Assembly: GCF_017745275.1 (NCBI RefSeq)
Contig: NZ_JAGHZS010000007.1
Span: 767,216 to 831,215, forward strand
From: Chitinophaga sp.
Lineage (GTDB): Bacteria > Bacteroidota > Bacteroidia > Chitinophagales > Chitinophagaceae
DNA: 64,000 nt
Direction: 5' to 3'
Below, in pieces: positions 54,221 through 61,479 of the stretch. Position numbers and translations under genes: made by a program. Within the stretch, counting starts at the first letter, position 1. Each line of letters begins with the position of its first letter. The notes beneath the pieces are model-generated. The model was not told where the DNA came from. It saw only the letters and a program-made list of their open reading frames with translations, and did not search any database.

Positions 54221-54315
54221 ACCTTTTACTTTCCGATCTTCAACTACTAGCGAAACTTTAAATATCAATCCGGGTTAAAAATCAGGGCACTCCAACTCCG
54301 CTTTTGGTCTAATAG

Positions 54316-55926
54316 TCATCCGTTTAAGTATTCATAAACGGCCGCAGTAGCAGCACTCTTTACCAATCTCGCCCTTTTATCACCTACATAATACGCTGTC
54401 TTTAAATACGCTTCAGTTGCGTTAAGAATATCTCGTACTGTATTTATATTAATTCTTCGAAGCGAATCTTTTATCCAATTTGTTAAATCTAAAACATCAA
54501 TGTTCTTGCTAAGCTCTTTTTCTAGTATTTCAGTAGTATCATTTTCTACAAAGTTTGGTATCTGATCGGTTAGCGGAGAAAAATGGGAATTAGACATCCC
54601 AAACTCAGTCATTCTCTTTGGTGTAATATTTCGTGCAACCGGTAGAGAACTACTAGCAGGCGTTGCTTCCTGTCCAAATAAACATCCCAAATTTACAAGA
54701 TATCTCGTGCCTACCTCTGACATTGAAGACTTAATACCTTTGCCATGTTCCTGTATAATACCTGTGTATTCTAATAATCTCAATGCTTCCTTAACAGTCT
54801 GAGGAATATCTTTATGTATCCATATAAAACAAGTTGTTTGTTTGTCGCTTGTTAGATAGTTAATATTTTTCCTCTGCAGCTCTGGTAACACAAAACCTTC
54901 TATAAAAGATCTGCCCCAATCTATTAGCCCTTTTTGTCCAGGATACTTCTCGCTCAGGTTAGAATGTTCCGCTAACAATTCAACCTTATAGAATTCCCTA
55001 ATTACTTCATTTATCTGTGATGAGTTCAATTTGGGAGCTCTTCCAATTGTTTTAAGAAGAAAGCGAGGATTACCCGACGCAGCGTAACAAAGTATCTCGA
55101 AATTATTCCGATTACGCGAAATCTCACTCAATAATTTACTATCGGAATCAGCTTGCTTCTCAACAATTTCTCTCATCTTCTCAATATATTCGGATGAAAG
55201 GATATCTCGATTTATATTAATAAAGGTTGCATCTTGAGAATACTGGAATACTTCACCATAGGATGTAACCCCCGGATAAACAGCGGCATTACAAGATATG
55301 TATGGGGAACGTAAATCTCTGAACAATGTAAAAAATTGACGTTGCTGTTCTGGTCTAAAAATATGGGCCGCCTCATCAATAAGGAGATTAATTCGTTTCA
55401 GTCCCAAATCTTCACAAATTTCCTGAATAGCGTCCCTTAAATTATCTACACTTGGAATATCCTGTGTTTCAATATCGGTTGTGGGATTTTTCCAAGACTC
55501 CTCATACCGTTTAGCGGCTTGCTCTATTTTCAAGATATCTTCATTATATGCCCCGCCACTAAGAACATTTATTGATTGTGGAACACTTGCCAATAACCCT
55601 TTCCGTCTAAGCTGACGAATTATTTTAGAACATATCAAAGCAAGCATCCAATGAGTAAACTGTTGTTTATCATTCGAATGAATTAAGGAACTCTTAGTGA
55701 ATGTTATATAAACAGGTAATATGCCTGTTTTCTGAAACTCCTGATGCATTTCCTCATCTGCAACTTTCATCAAAAACGACTTCCCCACACCACGGCTGCC
55801 AACTAATATAATAGGAGTTATGGATTTTAGTTTTTCAATCACATCTCTATCTTGACTTGTTTCGACAAATAAATCAAGGATTTCTTCATTTGGAATATCT
55901 TCAGTTCTAAAAAGCAACTCTGACAT
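54316..55926 (-). CDS. ORC/Cdc6-like P-loop ATPase with C-terminal HhH-like domain
   Basis: 536 residues. Walker A is GSRGVGKS at 43-50 and Walker B is LLIDEAAHIF with Asp184-Glu185. A winged-helix-like region follows (about 340-410). The last 70 residues (INTVRDILNATEAYLKTAYYVGDKRARLVKSA) resemble the helix-hairpin-helix repeats that bind DNA or close ring complexes. The family resembles ORC-Cdc6-type AAA ATPases seen in accessory regions. It is separated by a single base from the upstream HEPN-like gene, so the two form a tight pair. Its base composition is AT-rich compared with the rest of the window. Confidence 0.72.
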   Translation of the reverse strand: MSELLFRTEDIPNEEILDLFVETSQDRDVIEKLKSITPIILVGSRGVGKSFLMKVADEEMHQEFQKTGILPVYITFTKSSLIHSNDKQQFTHWMLALICSKIIRQLRRKGLLASVPQSINVLSGGAYNEDILKIEQAAKRYEESWKNPTTDIETQDIPSVDNLRDAIQEICEDLGLKRINLLIDEAAHIFRPEQQRQFFTLFRDLRSPYISCNAAVYPGVTSYGEVFQYSQDATFININRDILSSEYIEKMREIVEKQADSDSKLLSEISRNRNNFEILCYAASGNPRFLLKTIGRAPKLNSSQINEVIREFYKVELLAEHSNLSEKYPGQKGLIDWGRSFIEGFVLPELQRKNINYLTSDKQTTCFIWIHKDIPQTVKEALRLLEYTGIIQEHGKGIKSSMSEVGTRYLVNLGCLFGQEATPASSSLPVARNITPKRMTEFGMSNSHFSPLTDQIPNFVENDTTEILEKELSKNIDVLDLTNWIKDSLRRININTVRDILNATEAYLKTAYYVGDKRARLVKSAATAAVYEYLNG

Positions 55927-55927
55927 A

Positions 55928-56632
55928 CTACTTGATAATTAGGTCTTTGATTTGAGAAATAGATTTAAACTCTTCAGCAAAAGTACTTTCCACTTTTTTT
56001 ACCTTATCGTCGTCTAGATGCTTTAGGTACCTTAAACAAAGGGCAAATAAAATGACTCTTCGTATAGTATCAGCTTTAACGTTCCACTCATAAAAAAGCT
56101 CTTTGGAATAAGATACCTGCTCAGGGATTTTTTTTATGACAGATTGATTCCCGTGTACAAATTCAGAACACTCACGATAAACCTTTGCGGTAATAACCTC
56201 GAAATGTTTTATTTCATCTTTTAATTCCGCAAAAAAAGCTCTACAAAATTTAGGTGAAAAAATTCCATTATCTTTATCGATCAGCTCATTCCAATATGTA
56301 TCGCGCTCACCAATTTTCCAAAGATTAAGTTCAATTTCTTTTGCAGAAAAATGAATTGCGACCAATGTACGTTCAAAGAAAAATCTCAAACCCATGAAGG
56401 CTTGTTGATAAAACCCAAGGTTATTACTTAGAATAGCAATTTGAAATTCTTTTACTGCGTTTTGCAAAATGCTAGATTCAGGTCTATCATTCAGGACCTC
56501 TAGCCATAGTGACAAATCATGTATAAAAGCATGATTAGAAGATAATAGCTCTAAATCGTCATTCCCTAAGGAGGTTTGTAAAACGCCAATTGCATTATTT
56601 CCTAGCTGAGTATAAAATTCTGTCACTTTCAT
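55928..56632 (-). CDS. HEPN-like helical protein, partner of the ATPase
   Basis: About 234 residues from the ATG at 56632; a TTG 12 codons earlier is unlikely. All-helical with no signal peptide. Residues 153-160 read RECSEFVH followed by GNQS, an R-x6-H pattern in a helical setting like that of HEPN ribonucleases and related abortive-infection proteins. The surrounding FYQQAFMGLRFFFERTLVAI also fits such folds. The single-base gap to the ATPase gene suggests a two-component module, the HEPN-like protein being the effector. Assignment rests on motif and context only. Confidence 0.55.
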   Translation of the reverse strand: MKVTEFYTQLGNNAIGVLQTSLGNDDLELLSSNHAFIHDLSLWLEVLNDRPESSILQNAVKEFQIAILSNNLGFYQQAFMGLRFFFERTLVAIHFSAKEIELNLWKIGERDTYWNELIDKDNGIFSPKFCRAFFAELKDEIKHFEVITAKVYRECSEFVHGNQSVIKKIPEQVSYSKELFYEWNVKADTIRRVILFALCLRYLKHLDDDKVKKVESTFAEEFKSISQIKDLIIK

Positions 56633-56692
56633 AAGCTTTAAAAATAAGACATTCTCAAAAATTCTCAAATTATTTGATTATCCCCTTCGTGA

Positions 56693-56935
56693 ATGAAGCA
56701 TTTCTTTTATAATCCTAAAACCATCAAATATATGAGCCTGCCTAACTTAAGAAAGATGACTGTAAGTTTAACCAATAATGATAAACTTACACCTCCACAA
56801 GTGATTTCAATTCTAGCGAACGAAGGGATAAAAATATCTGAAGATGAAGCCGAGAAAATCATTGAAATCGTTTATTTCTTGACCGAAATTACTATGGAAC
56901 AAATTCTAAAATCCAATGATCTTAATCAATCTTAG
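56693..56935 (+). CDS. Small hypothetical protein
   Basis: 80 residues, or 67 if the ATG at 56732 is used. The pattern SLTNNDKLTPPQVISILANEGIKISEDEAEKIIEIVYFL recalls small helical Bacteroidota proteins with an LxxxGIxxSxEEAxxI motif found in mobile or accessory regions. The function is unknown. It is divergent from the HEPN-like gene, with about 60 bases between their starts, and could be a regulator or antitoxin for that module. Confidence 0.5.
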   Translation: MKHFFYNPKTIKYMSLPNLRKMTVSLTNNDKLTPPQVISILANEGIKISEDEAEKIIEIVYFLTEITMEQILKSNDLNQS

Positions 56936-57040
56936 AATGTACAAAACTTAGATTTACCTTATGGCACTCGAACCTCAAAACTTATGTATATCAACAAGTT
57001 GATAATTCTTAAATTTCTGTAATTTTAAAATCGAACCAAA

Positions 57041-57074
57041 AAAGGCTTCAAAACGAATACGTTCTGAAGCCTTT
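57041..57074 (-). terminator. Terminator of tRNA-Lys
   Basis: AAAGGCTTCA (57041-57050) pairs with TGAAGCCTTT (57065-57074); AACG/CGTT extends the stem after one mismatch. It lies 11 bases beyond the tRNA 3' end on the reverse strand. Confidence 0.75.
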
Positions 57075-57084
57075 CCTATCTCTG

Positions 57085-57157
57085 TGATCCCCTTGGGACT
57101 CGAACCCAAGACCCATACATTAAAAGTGTATTGCTCTACCAACTGAGCTAGGGAATC
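57085..57157 (-). tRNA. tRNA-Lys (UUU)
   Basis: 73 bases on the reverse strand form a complete cloverleaf. Acceptor GATTCCC/GGGGATC (one G-U), D-arm GCTC/GAGC, anticodon stem ATACA/TGTAT with loop CTTTTAA (anticodon TTT), and T-arm TTGGG/CCCAA with TTCGAGT. CCA is not encoded. The tRNA marks the right edge of the accessory region. Confidence 0.95.
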
Positions 57158-57254
57158 ATTCACCCCGTTTGTTTAACGGAGTGCAAAGATAGTAATTTCT
57201 AAATCACTTCCAAATTCATTTTTAATTATTTATCTAAATTATTTTTCTACAATA

Positions 57255-59714
57255 TCACTGCGCCGTATTAAACTTCGCATCCAGCAACTTCATAAAATAC
57301 CCTCCTACCACGCTCCTGGCCTGAAATCCCACTTTAGTGCCGTCTGTAGTTTCATGCCAGTCACTAAGCGGAACACGTGTAGGCGTTTGCGTTATATAAG
57401 TGTATAATGGGGAGATGAATGCCCTGAAATCATTATCGTTATCGGCTAATACGGCCGTCCAGGTAATCCAGTCTGATTTGGTGTAGGTTTTACGGCTGTC
57501 CAGTGGCAAGCCGAACTTTTGCTGGTGCGTAAGATAGAAGCTGATTTCCTTCCTGTAAACAGATGCCGGGAAAAGATGGTAGTTCAGCACCTTATCCCAC
57601 ACCATGTTATACTTCTGGCTCCAGGTGTTTTTACTTTCAAAAGCAAGACTGAAATGATCACCATCATCGGCGAGTTTAGTCCAGGCGGCGGCCATTTCTT
57701 TAGCTGCGTTTTCATATTTATCTGCAACAGTGGCTTGCCCAAGCATGCGGGCCAGCATGGCATATGAACGGATACCGGCAATAGCTTTCAGCGAAAGATT
57801 AGTATTACGCGCCAGGTGTCCGGCAAAATCATCGGTGCATAATTGATTGGCGGGATCAAAACCTTCTTTCATCAGGTATTCTGCCCAGGTGGTGAGTGTA
57901 GTCCAGTGTTTCTTAGCATAGTCCGCATTACCTTCTGCGCGGGCGATGGCGGCGGCCAGCACCAGCATATTGCCGGATTCCTCTACCGGCATGCCTTCGC
58001 CATAGACCTGGCCATTCGCCAGCGGATAGGTGCCGAGGTCGTGTGCAGCATAAGGCTTCGTGTATTTGCTACTTTCAGAGAAATAGAAGATGCCATTCAT
58101 CATGCCTTTCATCAGGTCCGGGTTGTACAGCAGGAACAAGGGCGCAGAAGGATAAGTAACATCCACGGTGTTGATACAGCCATTACTGAAATTTTCTTTG
58201 GAGAGAAATAATATTTCTCCCTGCGGACTTTTCACCAGTTTATGCGCGGCAATGGCCTGTCGGTAGGCCAGCTCACAGAGTTTAGCATAGTCCTCTCCAC
58301 CTGCTTTCAGTAAATCATGATGGAGTTGGGTATTGAATACCGTGCAGCGGTCCAGGATAGCTGCATAATCGCGATACGCTGCATTCAATTGCTTATCGAT
58401 AGTTTGAGTGGGATCATTCTTCCACCAGGCTTTGAGGTTGGTGTTAAAGTATTGCACAGCATACAGATCGTCGTAGCCGAGGAGAAACAATTGTTCTTTG
58501 GGCGTGCTGCCCACGGCGCCCAGGTTCACCACCGTACTCAGCACCAGGTCTTTCCCGGCTTGGGTATTACCGGCAGCGGCACCGTTTACAAATAGCTGCG
58601 TGGCATCTGTAGCGCGACTGATATACTGTTGCGGATGCGAAGCTGTAGGAGTAGCCACGTACATATAGCCCCAGTCGATGCGCAGGTCGTCACCTTTCTT
58701 TTTCAGCACAGGTTGTTCCTTACTTCCTGCCTTTAAAACAGATAGCTGCCCGGAGGTGTACTTCGCCGTGGTAACGGGCTGTGAGGGCACGTTTACGCAT
58801 ATATTGGAAGAAGCGCCGAAATAAACGGCCACCTGGTGAGCAGCATTATCATTCGAGGCCACCCGGTAAGAAATGTAGGATACCGGCCGTGAGAGCAGGT
58901 TCAGATCGTCCATCAGCAAGGGCGAGGTGAAGGTAAGCGTCAGGTTTACTTTACCGCAAGTGAAATCGTAGGCCGTTTGCGTGGCATTGATCCGCACAGC
59001 GGTTTGGGTGCCTTTCTCTGTCTCTTTTGCATTCGAAGCAACAGTTACGCGGGATATACCGGCATCCAGGAAAGCGCCGCCGGCCGTATTGAGAATATGA
59101 ATGGCCAACACATTGCCCTTGCGTTTTAACTTGCTTTTTACGGCATCAGGGATCGGGTGATAAATGTATTTGTTCAACCAGCCTTCCAGTGTATATATCT
59201 CCTCTCCATTAAGGTATACCTGGATGTTATCATCGTGAGATATCTTTAAAAATAAGTCTGCTGAGGATAAGTCACCGGCATCGAATGTTCTCCTGGTCCA
59301 GAGGTCATGACTGTGCCATGGCGTGCCGCTCCTGCCGGCCTCGTCGCTGAATGGCGCCTTCCCTGTTTTCCAGGCCTTGTCGTCATAGTCCGGCTGCATC
59401 CAGTCGTTACCCGGCGTTGTTTCGGTATACTTCACCTGGTAGGCGTTTTCATCGGTGGTGGGCAACACCGGCAGATACGAAGGCGCGGTTTGCCCGAGTA
59501 CCCGATAGGTAACGCCGTCTACTTTTACAAGACCGGTGAGCGACTGTGCAGTGCCCGTCCAGTGCGTGGTGGCGCTGTTGGTCAGTTCATCGGTAGCAGA
59601 CCAGATACTAAAATAAGGATCATGTGTGATCAACGGATAGGCCGGCGCCTGCTGTTGCGCAGCCACACTGCTTCCTAAGCCAAGCAGTGCTAAGCATAAA
59701 AATGTTCTGAGCAT
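57255..59714 (-). CDS. Exported glutaminase-like protein (DUF4964/5127/4965/1793 type)
   Basis: 819 residues with a signal peptide (LCLALLGLGSSVAAQQ). The start (YPLITHDPYFSIWSATDELT) and the later HDLGTYPLANGQVYGEGMPVEESGNMLVLAAA and WSQKYNMVWDKVL are typical of the fungal GtaA-like/DUF4965 glutaminase family, common in gut and soil Bacteroidota. An inserted beta domain with WHSHDLWTRRTFD and ILNTAGGAFLDAG is present in the N-terminal half. The protein should act in the periplasm. Glutaminase activity is a family label that is poorly tested in bacteria. Confidence 0.85.
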   Translation of the reverse strand: MLRTFLCLALLGLGSSVAAQQQAPAYPLITHDPYFSIWSATDELTNSATTHWTGTAQSLTGLVKVDGVTYRVLGQTAPSYLPVLPTTDENAYQVKYTETTPGNDWMQPDYDDKAWKTGKAPFSDEAGRSGTPWHSHDLWTRRTFDAGDLSSADLFLKISHDDNIQVYLNGEEIYTLEGWLNKYIYHPIPDAVKSKLKRKGNVLAIHILNTAGGAFLDAGISRVTVASNAKETEKGTQTAVRINATQTAYDFTCGKVNLTLTFTSPLLMDDLNLLSRPVSYISYRVASNDNAAHQVAVYFGASSNICVNVPSQPVTTAKYTSGQLSVLKAGSKEQPVLKKKGDDLRIDWGYMYVATPTASHPQQYISRATDATQLFVNGAAAGNTQAGKDLVLSTVVNLGAVGSTPKEQLFLLGYDDLYAVQYFNTNLKAWWKNDPTQTIDKQLNAAYRDYAAILDRCTVFNTQLHHDLLKAGGEDYAKLCELAYRQAIAAHKLVKSPQGEILFLSKENFSNGCINTVDVTYPSAPLFLLYNPDLMKGMMNGIFYFSESSKYTKPYAAHDLGTYPLANGQVYGEGMPVEESGNMLVLAAAIARAEGNADYAKKHWTTLTTWAEYLMKEGFDPANQLCTDDFAGHLARNTNLSLKAIAGIRSYAMLARMLGQATVADKYENAAKEMAAAWTKLADDGDHFSLAFESKNTWSQKYNMVWDKVLNYHLFPASVYRKEISFYLTHQQKFGLPLDSRKTYTKSDWITWTAVLADNDNDFRAFISPLYTYITQTPTRVPLSDWHETTDGTKVGFQARSVVGGYFMKLLDAKFNTAQ

Positions 59715-59774
59715 AACGGGATTTAAAGCAATTAAGCGTATAAAGTACAGTTATTAAATTTATTACATTTTTTT

Positions 59775-59892
59775 GAAAGCGGAAAGCAAAAAGCTATTGT
59801 AGTGAATTATAAACGCGAATAAGTAGTAAAATACCCGCTCCCATCAATCGCTACAATAGCTTTTTGCTTTCCGCTTTCTGCTTTCTGCTTTC
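59775..59892. repeat. REP-like inverted-repeat element, copy 1
   Basis: A 30-base arm at 59775-59804 pairs with 59849-59878, with one G-T wobble and a 44-base loop. The arm contains GCAAAAAGCTATTGTAG. The right side continues with tandem CTTTCTG heptamers to 59892. A second element with the same core and tail lies at 61359-61476. These look like non-coding palindromic elements of the REP/MITE kind. Confidence 0.7.
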
Positions 59893-59901
59893 AAAAAAAA
59901 A

Positions 59902-59967
59902 GCGTAGACCCTGCCAACGCCTTGGAGGCCCTGAGAAGCCTTGTCAGTACGTCTTTCAGATCTACGC
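59902..59967 (-). other. Possible structured RNA or terminator
   Basis: On the reverse strand GCGTAGA (59967-59961) pairs with TCTACGC (59908-59902), followed by a run of nine T. Inside, CTGACAA can pair with TTGGCAG (one mismatch), and AGGC pairs with GCCT. The element lies downstream of the membrane-protein gene. It may be that gene's terminator or an independent small RNA. No known Rfam family is recognised. Confidence 0.4.
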
Positions 59968-60049
59968 GTATCTTAAATTAATTAAATCCGATACAAGTAA
60001 GGAGCGCAAAAATACACTTTTACATCAAATTCTACATGAAATATTCCTA

Positions 60050-61348
60050 TTATCCGGGAAAGAGTGTAAACCACTCTGGCCGCGACCGGATCAACACCGC
60101 AATACCCCAAATCAGCAGCGCCATGCCCAATGCTCCCCAGGCGCGTTTGTTTTTCCAGCTCCAGCCAAACATGGTGGGCATCTCCCAGTATTTGATCAAT
60201 ACATATACCAGCATACCTCCCAGCCCTGCCCAGGTAAATAGCAATAGCCCCTGCTGCGCACCAGCTAATACGACGGTAAAAAGAAAAGCCAGCGTCACCA
60301 GTTGCAGCCACCAATAATTTTTGCCGTTGCTATGCAGCACATCTGCCATAGATATCAGCAACAACGCACCAATCAGGCCAAAAGTAAGTGTTAACAGCGC
60401 CTCACGTGGTACTATCGGCAATAATAATATCGCCACCCATACCACCAGGGAAACAACCACGTAGGCAGCTAAACGCCGGTCTTTGGCACGTAGCCGGTCA
60501 TACGTGAATGGCAGCAATACGCGGCTCAATATGGGTTCCAGCCTGGGTATAAACGGCAACGCATATAAGCCGATCATGGCGGGAACAATCAGTTCATAAC
60601 GATACCACATATCCGGGCAAACCCGCGTGATCCCGAAAATCAATACTGCCGTGAATAATGCCGGCAGCGATACGTATAAAAACGCATGCTTCTCCGTATG
60701 GTACTGATCAAAACAATCTTTGATCACGTTCAGGTAATCCTTCACTTCATATTGACGTGTAAGGATGGCCGTTAGCTGCGCCCATACCATCAATAATCCC
60801 ACCTGTATCACGCCCGTGCGGATCTCCACACTATCAATATGTGGTCCCCAATACACTCCCGCCAGCCCTGCAATGAACAACTCCCAGGTAAGCATACGTG
60901 GAGAAAATAACCAGCGGAACAACGGGGAAAGGTACCGTAGCAACTTACGCCATAACGTAGGTATATATCTCCCTAATAACTGTATAATGGCAAAAGCACC
61001 CACCAGTGCCGCCAACCCTATCAATAACCGCGAAGCGGTAAATACGCCCCACAGCGCCTGTAGCCGCGACGGCTTCTTCATGGCATAACTCAACTCTGTA
61101 TTCGCCAGCAATTCTGCGGCCAGCAACTTCCCCTGCTCCGGCGAAATACTCCCCAGCTCCGGCTGATGCTGCCGCCAAAAACTATCTGCCACCGCAGGAC
61201 CAGCCCAGGTATTTAATGTTCCATACTGATATAATAAGGCGTGCTGCTCCTTCGTCAGAGAGGCTAGTATCTTTGCCAGCGCGGCATCTGTGGCAAAAGT
61301 GGTGGAGCTGATGGTTAACAGTAACAATAGTATTTTTAGTATGCGCAT
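60050..61348 (-). CDS. Polytopic membrane protein of unknown function
   Basis: About 432 residues from the ATG at 61348. The frame can be extended to 61501, but that extension is translated repeat sequence. A signal-peptide-like start (ILKILLLLLTISSTTFATDA) is followed by a periplasmic helical stretch of about 90 residues. About eight to nine hydrophobic helices fill the rest. No channel, transporter or enzyme motif is recognised. The gene is bracketed by two REP-like elements. Confidence 0.65.
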   Translation of the reverse strand: MRILKILLLLLTISSTTFATDAALAKILASLTKEQHALLYQYGTLNTWAGPAVADSFWRQHQPELGSISPEQGKLLAAELLANTELSYAMKKPSRLQALWGVFTASRLLIGLAALVGAFAIIQLLGRYIPTLWRKLLRYLSPLFRWLFSPRMLTWELFIAGLAGVYWGPHIDSVEIRTGVIQVGLLMVWAQLTAILTRQYEVKDYLNVIKDCFDQYHTEKHAFLYVSLPALFTAVLIFGITRVCPDMWYRYELIVPAMIGLYALPFIPRLEPILSRVLLPFTYDRLRAKDRRLAAYVVVSLVVWVAILLLPIVPREALLTLTFGLIGALLLISMADVLHSNGKNYWWLQLVTLAFLFTVVLAGAQQGLLLFTWAGLGGMLVYVLIKYWEMPTMFGWSWKNKRAWGALGMALLIWGIAVLIRSRPEWFTLFPG

Positions 61349-61358
61349 GCTCAAAAAT

Positions 61359-61476
61359 AGCAAAAAGCAGAAAGCGAAAAGCAAAAAGCTATTGAAGCGT
61401 ATGATATAAGCGGACGTATAATTTAAATACTCGCTCTTATCATACGCTTCAATAGCTTTTTGCTTTCTGCTTTCTG
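61359..61476. repeat. REP-like inverted-repeat element, copy 2
   Basis: The arm at 61376-61412, with core GCAAAAAGCTATTGAAGCG, pairs with 61432-61466 with few mismatches. Flanking AGAAAGC/CTTTCTG units extend both sides. It shares core and tail with the element at 59775-59892 but has a different loop and inner arm. It abuts the stop codon of the GH20 gene (61480-61482). Confidence 0.7.
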
Positions 61477-61479
61477 CTC

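Noticed and set aside
59775..61476. CRISPR-like repetition
   Set aside because: The heptamer tails and two palindromes are not regularly spaced direct repeats with unique spacers, and no cas genes are present.
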